Assembly (NCBI GenBank): GCA_963514095.1
Contig: OY741268.1
Coordinates: forward strand, 27,090,857 to 27,154,856
Source: Eutrigla gurnardus
Lineage: Eukaryota > Chordata > Actinopteri > Perciformes > Triglidae
DNA: 64,000 nucleotides
Reading direction: 5' to 3'
The position numbers and the translations under genes are program-made. Each line of letters opens with the position of its first letter. Position 1 is the first letter of the stretch. Positions 33,045 to 44,393 of the stretch are shown here, in pieces. Below the pieces are notes generated by a model. The model was not told the origin of the DNA, searched no databases, and worked only from the letters and a program-made list of their open reading frames with translations.

Positions 33045-33299
33045 AAAGAGGTCTTATTATGCTTGTTACAGTCTCCACAGTTGCAAAGTCTGAAGTCTCA
33101 ATTGAAACGGCGCCTTTTCTCCGGTAAAGTGGTGAGTCACCGAGTGATGCCATTTGCATAATACCTGCCCAACAGCTAATTTGGCAAGCCCTCAAACAAC
33201 TTAGAGAAAGCCGCAGCATAATCTGAAGAGTCTCGGTTAGTGATCGCCGTGTCGAGGAGACGCTGTTTTCTACTCAGCGAAAGGAACCGTCCTTCGAAT
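33045..33299. other. Non-coding block with octamer word
   Basis: AAGAGGTCTTATTATGCTTG at 33046-33065 resembles the end of the repeat family seen just downstream. The centre (33120-33240) is unique-looking, with a perfect ATTTGCAT octamer at 33152-33159. It may be a conserved element caught between repeat pieces. No coding is seen. Confidence 0.25.
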
Positions 33300-33560
33300 G
33301 GACTTCTAAAGGAGGAAACACGTGACTAAAACGTGCTTTTAGCACTCATCCTCAGCAGTACGACTCCAGTTATCCAGGTATGGGAAGAGAAACACGAAGT
33401 GGTTGACCATCACAATAGAGCCAGCTGACCAATCAGAGCGGACTGGCCTTTTTGGGAGGGAGGGGCAGGAGCGTTTCAGAGAGCCCGATGGGAAAACAAA
33501 CGGCATTAAAGAATGTTAACGTGTTCTAGTAGGAACCTGGAAAAGCAAGTATTCACAAGA
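33300..33560 (+). mobile_element. Teleost interspersed repeat, family F
   Basis: AGTGGTTGACCATCACAATA (33397-33416), then GAGCCAGCTGACCAATCAGA and GCGGACTGGCCTTTTTGGGA, then GAGCGTTTCAGAGAG and GTTCTAGTAGGAACCTGG (33522-33539) reproduce the order of an abundant teleost repeat whose ends carry 'TTATTATGCTCATTTT'-type sequence. The partial match at 33046 to that end suggests that the insertion may extend from 33046 to 33560 with a diverged centre. It is non-coding. Confidence 0.65.
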
Positions 33561-34788
33561 AAAGGAGCAAAACAAAGGGATGATTTTGGTTGGAGAAGGT
33601 GGAGGGAGGGGGGGTCGCCAACGCTAACTAATTACTTTTGATACGAGTAATAAGTTAAGTCAAAAACAACGTATCCCACGTCCCGAGTAAGGGCTGTGAC
33701 TGCATGTAATGCAGACGGATCGTCCCATATATTACAATTACAGAGCTGGCAAGAGGCAGTGCAGAGTCCCACCACCATGAACGATGTATTCCAACTTATT
33801 ATGGGGGTTTATGATTTGAGACGGATGTGACTTGATGTGGTCTCGCATTCATTAAAAATGACATTGAGAAATGATAAACCGCTCGGAGAAAAAAAAAGAC
33901 TTCGGGAGGGGAGTTAGCCTAGCAGTGAAGCGGCTAACAGACCTGTGAAATAAAAGGAGTGCAGGACACTAAAGCGGGCGGCCTGCTGTGATTTACCATC
34001 ACGCCGTCGTACTTCCAACGCGCGTTCCTCTAAATCCGTCCGTCTGGGTTCCTGACGACAATGGGGGTCGTCGAGGCGGTCTGAAGGCGCAATCAATGAC
34101 CCCCCGCCTGCTTTCCTGAGATGGTTTGGTTCATCGGTAGGACAAGCGTTGGTGTCAGAGCCGCGGGGGGAGAGCGTGACACACCTTTGCTATTTTCTAA
34201 CAATTCCTGCAGTTTTTCACGCATCCGATGTGCAATCAGCCCGACGTGTGACCGCTCGGCATCACGTGTCACACGGGCAAGCCCCTGGAACGGCAGTGGA
34301 GTAGACCCCTTAGCATGACTCGCTCCCTCTGGAAGCATGAGGTCACATGGACATTACATGTAGGTCACATGGTCCCTGCATGTCTCCTGCTCTGGTTCAG
34401 CTCCACGAGGGACTGCATCGAGGATGAGCCAGATTGAGCCTCTTGTTTTTTGTTTTTTTTTAGAATGATCACACCTTCTCTGGGAAAATAAACGGTTGGT
34501 TTCAGGCACATTTTCTTCTCGCCCCCGAACGCACACATACATTGTTGGCTACAGATAGAATGTGTACAGGTGATGCATTCATTGGCTGCTTCTAGTAAAC
34601 AAACACAGGTTGTAAAAAACACTCAAATTATCTTCCCATTCACTTCAAGGCTGTAAATCAAGCAGGAAGTTGTTGTTTTTTTCAGTCAACCAAAATGCGA
34701 GCAAAATAAACATAACTATTATCAGCTCCAACACATTCACAGTGTTTTCAGAATAAACTTCTATGTCTTTTCAAAATAAAATGTCAAA
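33561..34788. other. Non-coding stretch, nothing recognised
   Basis: Unique-looking sequence with short G- and T-runs. The repeated words TTTTCAGAATAAAC and TTTTCAAAATAAAA near 34747-34780, similar to TTTCAAAATAAAC at 7798 and 35224, hint at another degraded repeat but are too short to call. Confidence 0.4.
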
Positions 34789-34794
34789 GATAGA

Positions 34795-35000
34795 TTCAAT
34801 TGAATTCAATTGTATTTATAGTGTCATATCACAACAGAAGTTATCTCAGGACACATTGAGCAGAACGCTCATGATTTTCAGAGTTAATACATTTTCAAAG
34901 TCCCAACATCACCCAGGAGCGAGCAACAGTGGCCAGAAAAAAATCTCGTGCAGACCAGGCCCTTTGGTTCCACCTGCATTTGGTGTTGGCAGTAAGATGT
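34795..35000 (-). mobile_element. L2-type retroelement 3' end, antisense
   Basis: ATTCAATTGAATTCAATTGT (34794-34813), then ATTTATAGTGTCATATCACA, then ACAGAAGTTATCTCAGGACA is the reverse complement of a common tail ending 'GCGCTATATAAATAAAATTGAATTGAATT'. The right part (CCCAACATCACCCAGGAGCG, then AGCAACAGTGGCCAG) belongs to the same teleost element. A 16-bp perfect palindrome CAATTGAATTCAATTG at 34797-34812 arises from the tail repeat. No coding is present. Confidence 0.7.
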
Positions 35001-35838
35001 TGTTCTCGGCTCGGTTTAGGCGGTTCTTGGCTGTTTTATTCTACGTCGGTTGCTCGGAGCGTCTAATAACGGGAGTGAGGATACAATATCTTACAATATG
35101 GACAACGGCAGCTTTATTTAAAAATCGGATCATGCATCTCTAATGTTTAAAGCTTGGACAACCAACAAAATAAGCTCCTGCAGTCGTCACTTGCACATGC
35201 AATTATTCCGTAACTCCCTGTCTTTCAAAATAAACCTTCTTCATTTCAAAATAACATGGTGAGCAAACATGAAATAATACTCTTGGCAACACGTTTATGA
35301 TGATAAATCACGATGCCGTGCGACTCACCTCGCCAAAAATATTAGTTTGCTGTCCTGAAGGAGTTCAGGAGCTCCTTCTGCCTCCCCCAAAAAATAATGA
35401 AATGAATGTTGTGGTTTGTTTACCAGACTGAGGAGCTCCCACAGGCCTCCGCTAGACCTGTGCCGTGTTTGCTATTAAGTCACCCACCCAAGTTCAGCGC
35501 CTTCACCAACCTCCCTGGTCAAGGAAATACCATCTGCCACGCCATGTGGAAAGGGAACTGTAAGTGCTTTAGTTTGAGATTCTGTGCTGTTTACTGGCCG
35601 TCTCCGGCAGAGAGTGCGACAGATTAATCGCCGTGTCCCCTGCAATTTTGGGAGCAGCGGGGGTTATTTGGGAATTTCGTCTCTCTCGGCAGAGTCGGTC
35701 ACAAGGTTGTTACGCTGCTCAGGAAACAAAGCGGAATTGCGGCTCACAAAAAATGTTTTCATGTCGTTGTGTTTCAAATTATTATTAATATTTGTTTAAA
35801 AAAGTCTCTTTATTTTCTAAGAGGAAGAAAACCCCTAA
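35001..35838. other. Non-coding stretch, nothing recognised
   Basis: No gene or repeat is confirmed. An exon-like segment ending at a GTAAGT at 35562 was considered and rejected. Confidence 0.4.
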
Positions 35839-36099
35839 ACCAGAGGTCTTCAACGTTTTCAGGACCCCCCAAGGCTCATAGAGACCCGGTGGAAGGACCC
35901 CCTATTACATATAGTATAAAGCTGTTTTTCTTATTAAACCGGGCCAATAATAAAATTAAATGTAGCCTTTAGTGTCATGTATAACAGTACTTTGTAATGA
36001 TGTTTGTACGCTAAGCCATTAAAATAATAATTGTCAGATACATACTCGATCCTCAGTGCCTTGCCATGTCTCCCTATTGCCGGTAGTAAGAGTGTGCAG

Positions 36100-36100
<1 letters not shown>

Positions 36101-36138
<38 letters not shown>
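36101..36138 (+). repeat. (TG)n microsatellite
   Basis: Uninterrupted TG repeat of about 38 bp inside the nested repeat. Confidence 0.96.
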
Positions 36139-36139
<1 letters not shown>

Positions 36140-36186
36140 TATGGAGGGTGGGAGGGAGGGGTTTTCTTTATTGTTTTATCTTTCTT

Positions 36187-36255
36187 GTGTAAAGCACTTT
36201 GTGCTGCACGCCCCGTGTATGAAAAGTGCTCTATAAATAAAATGTGATTGATTGA
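36187..36255 (+). mobile_element. L2-type tail inserted in another repeat
   Basis: TGTGTAAAGCACTTTGTGCT, then GTATGAAAAGTGCTCTATAA and ATAAAATGTGATTGATTGA, is a good match to the teleost L2 3' terminus 'TGTAAAGCACTTTG..TGAAAAGTGCTATATAAATAAA..TGATTGATTGA'. It splits the element at 35839-36445. Confidence 0.8.
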
Positions 36256-36445
36256 CATTTTTAATTATTTTTTATTTCAACATCACAATTTCTCAACATA
36301 ATATGAAACAAACAGGAAGATTTATATTTTCTTAATATAGATTGTATTCATGTTAATGTGTTTTTTTGGACATATTTACATTTTTGGAAGAAAAAAAGTG
36401 GGGTCAAATAATTTCCGGGGACTCCCTGTTGAAGAAAGGATACCA

Positions 36446-36839
36446 ACAAAAATCACTTGTTGTGGAATGGTAAAGCTAAACTTCCCCTTTTTCCATTCTG
36501 TGCTTTTGTTTTCCCCTCCTTTCCCTTGATCTTCATTCCCTTGTAAATCCAGCGGCGGAGATGCCGCTTATTAAACGTATCGTTGAGGCGAGCACCAACC
36601 TGTAGCCGGACTGTAATTGTCCCCCAGGGGCACTTCCACTGTTTCGGCTAGGTAAACGCTCTGTGGCTGTAAGCCTATTGTGAATTATATCAAAGGAAAT
36701 TAGATTAAAGCAATTGGATTTTCATGGTAAATTACTCTTTAGCCCTCAAATGACCCACTGAATGAGAGAACGGCACCACGGGCTGATCTAAGTAACTGTA
36801 AATTACCGTGGCGTGCTATGTGTTTTTCACCCGCCGACA
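36446..36839. promoter_or_regulatory. Candidate conserved non-coding element near 36650-36790
   Basis: The block with GGAAATTAGATTAAAGCAAT, TGGATTTTCATGGTAAATTA and GCCCTCAAATGACCC is complex, repeat-free and rich in TAAT-like words. It lies next to a (GA)n tract at 36840-36868. Enhancer function is inferred from texture only. Confidence 0.25.
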
Positions 36840-36868
36840 TGAGAGAGAGAGAGAGAGGGAGAGAGAGA
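36840..36868 (+). repeat. (GA)n microsatellite
   Basis: Short GA repeat with one GGGA interruption. Confidence 0.9.
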
Positions 36869-37079
36869 TTATTTGAATGGCATTCTCCACGTCAACAACT
36901 TCATTTCCAAACAAACAACAACAGCACGGTTGGTTCAGGGCGACGTGTGTTTTAAGGAAAGTTATCACAGTTTTCAGAATTCTTTGTGCGCACGTCACCG
37001 CAAAGTTTACCCCCCGAAAGGAAAAAAAAAAGAGGCTCTTTCTGTTTGTTTGTCTTGGTAATGGATGCACCACTTGATC

Positions 37080-37340
37080 AGCGCGCGACATGAGAAAATA
37101 ATACGCCGTGAAAGTGACTTTTCATTTGCTGGCAGCACACATAACCACATTACACGGCAAACACAAGAAAAGCAGAAGGACAAAATTAAGAGTTGTTTTC
37201 TCTGATAGCTGCGTATCTAATTTGCATGACTTTGCATAATATAGTCCATAAAAGGCAACAATATTCATAATGTGACAGCCGAATCATATTTTCCCCTGAT
37301 GGGGCATCAGCGTTAATTTCACTTCAGATGCAAGGGTGAA
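37080..37340. promoter_or_regulatory. Candidate conserved non-coding element with octamer sites
   Basis: The block contains ATTTGCAT at 37220-37227, a near octamer CTTTGCATAA at 37230-37239, and ATATTCATAATG. Octamer words bind POU-family factors. The segment has no simple repeats and looks unlike the neighbouring GA- and G-rich DNA. No alignment was available. Confidence 0.3.
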
Positions 37341-38261
37341 GAAATGGGGGGGGGATGGAGCACCGGGGAGGAGAGAGAGGGGGAACACCTTCTCCTGAGT
37401 TGTGATTGAATCTTTAACACTTTTCTCTGAAGTCTCCTGATTGAATAACTCAACTTAGCGATCGTCTGTTGTCATCAAGTCAAGACGCTCTTTTGTTTGG
37501 TGTCACGGAGCAAATTAGAAAAGCTTTTATTCTGAAGGGTTTTGCATTAATTGGAACTCAGGAACTCAAAATCTACAAACATTCTTTGACTTCTGAGTGA
37601 AATACGCATCCTCCTCCTCCGGTTTGATCCCTCCCTCTCCATCCACGCTGCTACTGGGCGACGTCAGGGGGGCCGTACACGAGAGCACGAGGCCGATGGT
37701 GTTTGGCATCTTGGTGTGAAAAACAGAAGACTAATTACCTCCTGAAATAATTTAATGTCAGCGCTGGTGTGGGCTCCCCCTCAGCAGGACAGCTGAACAG
37801 GCCCGGCCCTCTGCTGGGAGATTCATCTCTGTCAGCTTAGATAAACCTGCCGGCCATCACGCCGTTGGCACGCACACATCCAGCTCCCGGACCCGGAGAA
37901 AGAAAAAAAAAGAAAGGCCGATGAAGCCGTCCTGTCTTGGACGCGCAGGAAAAAGACAGGAGGCCTAAATGAACACGAGCTTTCATTAACGTTCCCCTTT
38001 TTAGCACTTAGGAGGTGCATCTGTTTGTGTTTTCTTTCTCTTTTTTTTTGGCAAATCACCTTTATCCTCTGCAGGCATAACCAGCTGCCACCGCCATCTA
38101 AACTTGTTATTGGAGCTGTCATGTTGGGGGTAAATAGGACTTTGGTAGGTGTGACCAGAGTGAATAAGCAATGCGTGCTTTACATACTCGCTTACGTATC
38201 GCAAAGGTCGAATCCCCAAATAAAATCACTTTTACATCTTGACATCTGAATGTAGCTTAAA
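37341..38261. other. Non-coding stretch, nothing recognised
   Basis: G-run at 37347-37355 and an A-rich tract at 37901-37915. No gene or repeat family seen. Confidence 0.45.
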
Positions 38262-38552
38262 TCTACAGACTGTATATGAGAAGTGGGCGTGGTCATCATC
38301 ACGTCCTGTCAGTTTTGAAGCCTTGATTTCAGCATTGTGACCGTCACCATCTCGGATTTTGGCCAATCACCATGTGACCTGTCAATCAGAAGGTAAAGCA
38401 CACCCTGCTTTATCATGTATTTGACCTCTAATGGACATCATGTTGTATTGAAGAAGACTTGAAACTAGAAATTGAGACCATAAAGTGATGTTACGATCAG
38501 TTAACGGAAATGACCATATTTGGAATGCAAAGGAGCGACGGGTGGATCTGAC
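38262..38552 (+). mobile_element. Teleost interspersed repeat, family G
   Basis: CTACAGACTGTATATGAGAA, then GTGGGCGTGGTCATCATCAC, TTTTGAAGCCTTGATTTCAG and CACCATCTCGGATTTTGG, then TTGTATTGAAGAAGACTTGA and AACTAGAAATTGAGACCATA reproduce the block order of a common teleost repeat. The GACCATATTTGGAATGCAAA block at 38511-38530 also belongs to it, out of its usual place. It is non-coding and of unknown class. Confidence 0.65.
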
Positions 38553-40825
38553 CAACACAAGCAGCGCCACCCCGAACAGCATCTTTACTGAATCTGGATC
38601 CATCTGCATTCAGGTGTGGAGCTGCTAACAACATTAGCTTCTTAGTAGCTTGTGCATTGGTAGTGAGGTAGCATGATAGCATGGTAGAATCGGTGGTGAG
38701 GCTGTTGTGAATCTTAGAAATAAAGATTCATTTCTTACAGCCTCATACAATAAAAAATGCTGAATATATAAATACATGAGTCAGTGGCGGGTGAGGACAG
38801 CACACGTGAAGGCTTTAATGAAATGTCAACGCGTTGCGTTTAACTTCACATGTTCACATTTACAGTCCGACGTCGTGAAATCCATTTCCTAATAAGCGCC
38901 TTGATGTAACTCCATCGGCTGTTATTCATTCTTTGAAAATGATTAAAAAAATCCACAGATGATGATGAGGAGCGTCTCGCTCGCCCTCCCAACGCGATGC
39001 CGCCCGCCCTTGAGCAAAAAAAGAAAAAAAAAAGAGGCCTGTGGCTCCTCTTCAGCTGCGTCCTTGTAGTCCAATCAAACTGCACCTTATGTGTCGGTCA
39101 CGGCCCGGTGATGGATAGCTGCTTAAGATCAGCCATCCTTTGAAAATGAATGCTGAAATATCTATCCAATATTGGCATACTATTAAAAAGTGCAGGTGAA
39201 GTGCACCGACGTGTTTGTCGGACGCAAACACCCACAAGGACATCGGCCCCTCGTCACCGGCATCGCGTTGCTCTTTGATCGCGGCGTTTGAATGAAAACG
39301 GTCATCAGATGTGATTTGGGATTAAAAAAAAACGAGATTCCCATAAAGAGAATGTTTGTGTCATGTGTCAGTAGAAATGCTTCCTGTGCTAAGCAGGCAG
39401 ATGGATGGACTTGTTTGCAACACGGCGATAGAAACAAAAAGGGATGCAGACGAGTCGTCTTTATTATTTGACGGCCTTGAAAAGGAACACATCGCCGTTG
39501 TTGATGATGCCCCGATGCCTCTTTGTGGTCGCTGAGAAATGGATTTAAAGAGCAAAACTGAAAAGCGGTAGCTTTAAATGCGTCTACACACTGCTCCGGC
39601 TTTTTGGTCCCGATTGATGGAGCGGGGAGAGAGATTGGGAGGGGGGGGGGGAGACGCAGATTTGACAGATGTTTTTGAGCAAAGGAGATTGTCGCCGCAT
39701 GTTCGTTTAATTGAATTTCATCTGTCGTCTTTTCTCTTCCTTTTCACACTTTTTTTTGTCTTCTCGGATCCATTTCTTAAAGGTCAGTCGGACTACCGCG
39801 CCGCCGTACTTGCACAGGCTTTCGTCAGATGTGCGAGGACGGGGAGCCGTGACATTGTGACAGCTTTGTTGTTCTAAAAAAAAAAAAAGAAAAAAGAAAG
39901 AAATGTGGGGAGAAAAAGAAAGTGCTCTTCCGTGTCGTCCTTGGGACTTTTTATTGGATGACATTCCAGTTTCCCATCTTACAGTAAGTTTTCTCTCTCC
40001 GATCAGGTTATACGACACCTTTGGTACCACTTCTGCGCTTTATAAATTCCTTTTTTTACCGACGCTGACATAGCCACCTTCAAGGGTAAACAAGCAGTTT
40101 TAATATCAATATATTCAAGTCAACCAAGGTAATGATGTTTTTTTTTTTTTTTAACACATATGGATGCTTCACAATTGCTTTTTAGCTCAGAAGTCTGATC
40201 TCACAACATTATTTCCCCGGTGAGTGTTTAAAAAGTCTTTTTTAAAGGATACTTGTGGAACCTCCGAGGCCGAGACAATATCCTCCGGATTACATTTCAC
40301 GACACAAATGAATTTACCCTTTCTACTCCGGCGCTTCTTAGCATGTTAACGCTGACAGATGCAGGGGGGGTTGCTCGGCCCCGAGACTCGGATCTCTGCT
40401 GCGAAATTGAATTCTTACACCGAGAGAATGAATGAAACGGGAGAGACGTCAGTCACATGCGAAGGGGCCGGAGTCTGATACACGAGCATATTCATCCAGT
40501 TCACCTCTTCATCCATTTATCCCCCTTTTCTCTCTCTCACCAAGACCCCCGATCTTCTTATCCTACAAATGAATCCCTTGGTGAACGGCACACAAGAGAG
40601 GGGTGGGAGAAAAAGTAGAAGAATTGAGTGAGTGGAGGATGATAGAATCCTAAAGCTTTAAGGTGAACAGCACTACAGTATCTAGGTGGTGTCGAATGAG
40701 CTCCATTATTGCTCTCGGGGCTCAAATTGAAAACATTACGGCTCCCATTCACAGTCCTCAGACACAGAGGATGGTCTTTATTTCCAATCTCGGTCTCCTT
40801 TCTGGTTGAGGGAGCGCCTGTCTTT
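38553..40825. other. Non-coding stretch, nothing recognised
   Basis: G11 run at 39641-39651, an A-rich tract at 39878-39902 and a T-run at 40138-40152. The block 40680-40760 is repeat-free with CTCCATTATTGCTCTCGG and could be conserved. No exon is supported. Confidence 0.4.
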
Positions 40826-40866
40826 TGTGTGTGTGTGTGTGTGTGGGAGGGGGGGGGGTGGGGGGT
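40826..40866 (+). repeat. (TG)n microsatellite joined to a G-run
   Basis: 20 bp of TG repeat followed by GGGAGGGGGGGGGTGGGGGG, which has G-quadruplex potential. Confidence 0.92.
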
Positions 40867-42302
40867 TGTGTGTTGTCCTGCTCCGCAAGAGGGGCCTCAA
40901 TAAAGTCATCACTGCTGATGCTGTGCATATACGTGACCTCTCCCCAGCCTCTCTCATTACCCCCCGCCACTCGCAGATGGAGACCTCGCAGCATCTATAA
41001 AGACCGCCTTTACGTTGCAAAAAAAAATAAAAAATAGCTGCGGCATTAAGCACCACCAGCGCCGCCGCGTCGACCTTGGGCGAGGCCGGGACATCATCAG
41101 TATGCATTATGTTTCCCCTCAAAAAAAGCTGCCATATTCTGGTGAGGTAGTAAATGAGTGAAATCACAAAGACTTGAATAAATAAAAAGATTTGGTCCTT
41201 GTATCCTCCGCTTTCAAGTTCAAGAGTTATTCTTTGCTTTTGTGGTTTAATTCTTTCGAGAAAACATCCAGGTATGAAAGTTTGAAAACATCATTTACTT
41301 TGAACTTTATATGAAATAATTTAAAGTATGCACTCACATGAAATATGTGAGAATTTGAGAGGTCTGGAAATAAAATTAATTAAATCAGGCTCTCCTCCCG
41401 TAGTACAGCACATGCCAACCTGTCGTTTGGCTCATTTCAGAAAGGCTGTTTACCTAAAAACAATTCTCTGGAAATAGAAAAGGTCACATCTCCCTCATCC
41501 CCTCCTCCACCCTTGTCCTCCCCCCTTATCCGGGGGGAGGCTGCCAGATTGCTTTAGCCTTTTTAGTGCAGCTACCTGACAGACAGACAAGGCACTGACA
41601 AGGTCACCGCCAGGAAAAGCATTCATGATGGAAACAGCAGCTTTAAGGGAAGACGCCAGCACAAATCGGGGATCTGCAACACACACCATGTGGCCCCGAT
41701 CGTCTATTCCACTCTCGCTAAAACAGAACAAATGAGCTCGGCGTGTATAATCATACTGTTCTGCTACAAGGACGGTTATTTAGTCTCTGCTCTGAAACGT
41801 TGGCGTTCCTGGGAGAGGCCACAGCTTCCCCACATCTCCAGTTGCGATCCAGTCCCACTGTAAAGACTCACTAAGTGATGTGTTACATGCCAGTTTGTTT
41901 CTGGTAATTTATACTGTAAGGGCACCTTACACATAACCAAGGGCGCCTGGTTAGAGTTGAAGGAACGTGAAGGTGGAAGATCCGTGACAAACTAGCGCGA
42001 GTGTGGCAGGAAATCTTTTTCGTTTAATTAACACCTGAAAGTGCCACTTCCTGCAATATAGAGCTTCTACTCAGCGAAGGTGCTTTTCACTTTAGAGCTC
42101 CGTTTGGATAGCATCATATAAAACAGTGTTGAGTCTATAGTGGGTGGACCTCGGAGTGATGATTTTGTACATTTTAAAATCTGGTTTGTGCTTCAATAAA
42201 TAATTTAGATCACTGGTGACTTAGATATGAATGGTGAGGACACGGCTGAAAAAGCCACACCGCCAAAGCAAGGTCAACAAGACAGGGTACATGTTTCATG
42301 AC
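40867..42302. other. Non-coding stretch, nothing recognised
   Basis: Unique-looking sequence. A GC-rich word cluster (AGCGCCGCCGCGTCGACC) lies at 41060-41077. No gene or transposon identified. Confidence 0.45.
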
Positions 42303-42360
42303 GGGTCGGGTCGGGTGGGGTCAGGTCGGGTCGGGTCGGGTCGGGTCAGGTCGGCGGGTG
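42303..42360 (+). repeat. (GGGTC)n pentanucleotide microsatellite
   Basis: About 11 units of GGGTC/AGGTC type with a few substitutions. The regularly spaced GGG runs could form a G-quadruplex. It is the only pentanucleotide array in the window. Confidence 0.95.
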
Positions 42361-43779
42361 CAGGGGGACCCAGTGAGGGCATTTTAGTCCACGGCCCCTA
42401 AGAAGCACCGGTGGTCCGGAGCTCATATGAGAAAACAGATCTCATATAACAGCAATTCATACGACCAAACGGCCAGATAGGATTTTAGTTCCAAACTCAA
42501 AAGTTCCAGCTTTTGCACATTATGTCCATGACATCGTTCACCAACTGGCTGTGAGCGTCACAGCCCTGTGGATGCTGAGGAGGTATCTACACGACGCCTC
42601 TTCACTTAAATACCTAAATAAGGTTGCAACTGGCTTGAAGCATGTCTCCTACAGGTACTTTGGCTATATTGTATTTTCTATATAAAGCATGTTCCATTAA
42701 CGTATTAAACTTGCAAGAAGCAAACGTCGTTTGTCGTTTGCTCTCATCATTCAGACTTCTAATCATCCTTCATGCCTGTCTGGCACTCAATAGGTGGAGC
42801 CGAGAGATTCACTTCTTTTTGGGGACTTGACTACCTTGAAAACATGTGGAATAAAGGCTAATTGGGCTGAGTGGAGGATTTGCATTCAAGGATGTGTGTC
42901 ATATTGCCTAATAGCTTTTCATGGCGTTAAGAAAGAAGAGGTGCTTCACGTCCGAGGTTGAATCACGCCGTCAAGTACACATCAACAGAAGGGCGTCAAA
43001 CCCAGCGCCCTCCTTTCTATTTTATAACACTGTTGGACTCGAGGTTAATTGCGAAACTGCCATTTTCTTGAGGTCGAAAATTACCTCCGCCGCCATTGTA
43101 ATCCAATTCAGAATAGTGTCTTAAGCACAAGTACAATCAGGGGAATTACTGTAAATCGGTCCACGCCTGAGAAAAGTGAAGTGAGAGGGGTTCATCACTT
43201 AGGTCTTTAACAAGTTAGACTTCTCCTTGTAGGGGGGGATGTTTCCAACAATGAAAAATGATGTTAACATCTGTGGGCAGCGGCTGAGAACCTTTAAAAT
43301 GCTCCTAAGAACATATTCTCCTTTTATTCTCCTGCTCCTTTTTTTTTTTGGCTTCTCTGATGTTTCAGGGCTTAAGGCAACATCGCTCACCGGGCTGTTA
43401 AAGGACCGAACAGACGTGTTGTAAAGAAGAAAAAAAAAAAGGACGAAAGCTGACAAAAAAGATAGACGATGAGATAAGAGTGGGGGGTGAGAGAATGATA
43501 CAGTAAAGACAGAGAGAGAGAGATTGGAAAAAGACAGAGTGAAGGATGAAGTGGCGTGATGCCAGTCCGTCGGCGTACCCTGTTATCTTCATCCCGTTCA
43601 CTTTTAGACAGGAAGTATCAAATGTATCGGGGCTTTCCACAACGTTGCTCTCTCGCACGCCAGCGCGGACGGAATCCAATGACGACGTTCGGTTGTTTAT
43701 TAGTTTCTATTGTGTTGCACTTTGTAAGGTCATTAGGGAAGCAGTCTTAACAGGAAATCAATCCGTCTAATCAACTGCG
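42361..43779. other. Non-coding stretch, nothing recognised
   Basis: Contains a perfect ATTTGCAT at 42878-42885 and (GA)n near 43511-43522. Several frames of 60-97 codons on both strands lack any domain. Confidence 0.45.
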
Positions 43780-44170
43780 AGCTCAGAATATGATCTCAAT
43801 TCTCCCGGGACTTGTGCAAAACCAGACAGGATGTTTTGATTGCGGGAGCAGGTACGTATTTTGCTCATATTGTAAAATGATTGGACATTTTTGGGTACGA
43901 AGAGAGAAATTTATCCCATCACAATATCACACTGATTCCACAATCCTTCCCCTGCAGCCGAGCTGAGCTCCATCCCGTAGATTGCCCCCCTGAAGCCATA
44001 GTCACCGCAGTGATGCAAATAAATTGTGAATCTGCAATGTTCATGAGTTCACATACATTATTGTAAGCGGGAGGTGAAGCGTGATGTTCCTATATAGCCG
44101 TGTCAGAGTGCATTAGCGGATCTCTCACTCTCCCCGGTGGGATCAAGTGCCTGATGAAACATTAGTTTAG
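43780..44170. promoter_or_regulatory. Candidate conserved non-coding element
   Basis: The central part (43980-44070, with CCTGAAGCCATAGTCACCGC, GTGATGCAAATAAATTGTGA and TCATGAGTTCACATACATTA) is complex, repeat-free and carries ATGCAAAT, the octamer complement. It ends about 220 bp before the minisatellite. Function is inferred only. Confidence 0.3.
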
Positions 44171-44393
44171 CAACAGTGTCAAACCCTGTTTACCGTGAGC
44201 CGGATGCATCGCCGTGTGGGTCGAGAGATACAGTCGCTGTGATCGCAGCTGGAGCCCTGGTGGGGGGGCCCTGTGGGTTTGGCCCTGTGCCCGATGACCT
44301 CATCAGTCCCCACCCATGGACTCTCCGGTGACCACTTTAGCCGGCCGAGGCAATGTATTGCAGAGACCCCCATCGGCTGGCTGTAAGTCTGCT

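Larger units (their letters stand above)
35839..36445 (+). mobile_element. Non-coding repeat element interrupted by an L2 tail and GT array
   Basis: AACCAGAGGTCTTCAACGTT at the left, then CCCGGTGGAAGGACCCCCTA and AAACCGGGCCAATAATAAA, is the left half of a teleost repeat that begins with a 'GGTCTTCAACGTTTT' word. GGGGACTCCCTGTTGAAGAA (36418-36437) is its right end, and TCTTCAAC and its inverted partner GTTGAAGA give a short terminal inverted pair. Between them lie a (TG)n array at 36101-36138 and an L2-type tail at 36187-36255. This is a nested insertion: the L2 piece is younger than the host element. Confidence 0.6.

Noticed and set aside
35436..35560. Exon ending at a GTAAGTGCTT donor (35562)
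   Set aside because: The upstream CCCACAG acceptor lacks a good pyrimidine tract. The frame contains no recognisable sequence and conflicts with alternative frames.
38180..38225. tRNA gene, from a B-box-like GGTCGAATCCCC at 38204-38215
   Set aside because: No A box at the right distance, and no acceptor stem or cloverleaf can be drawn.
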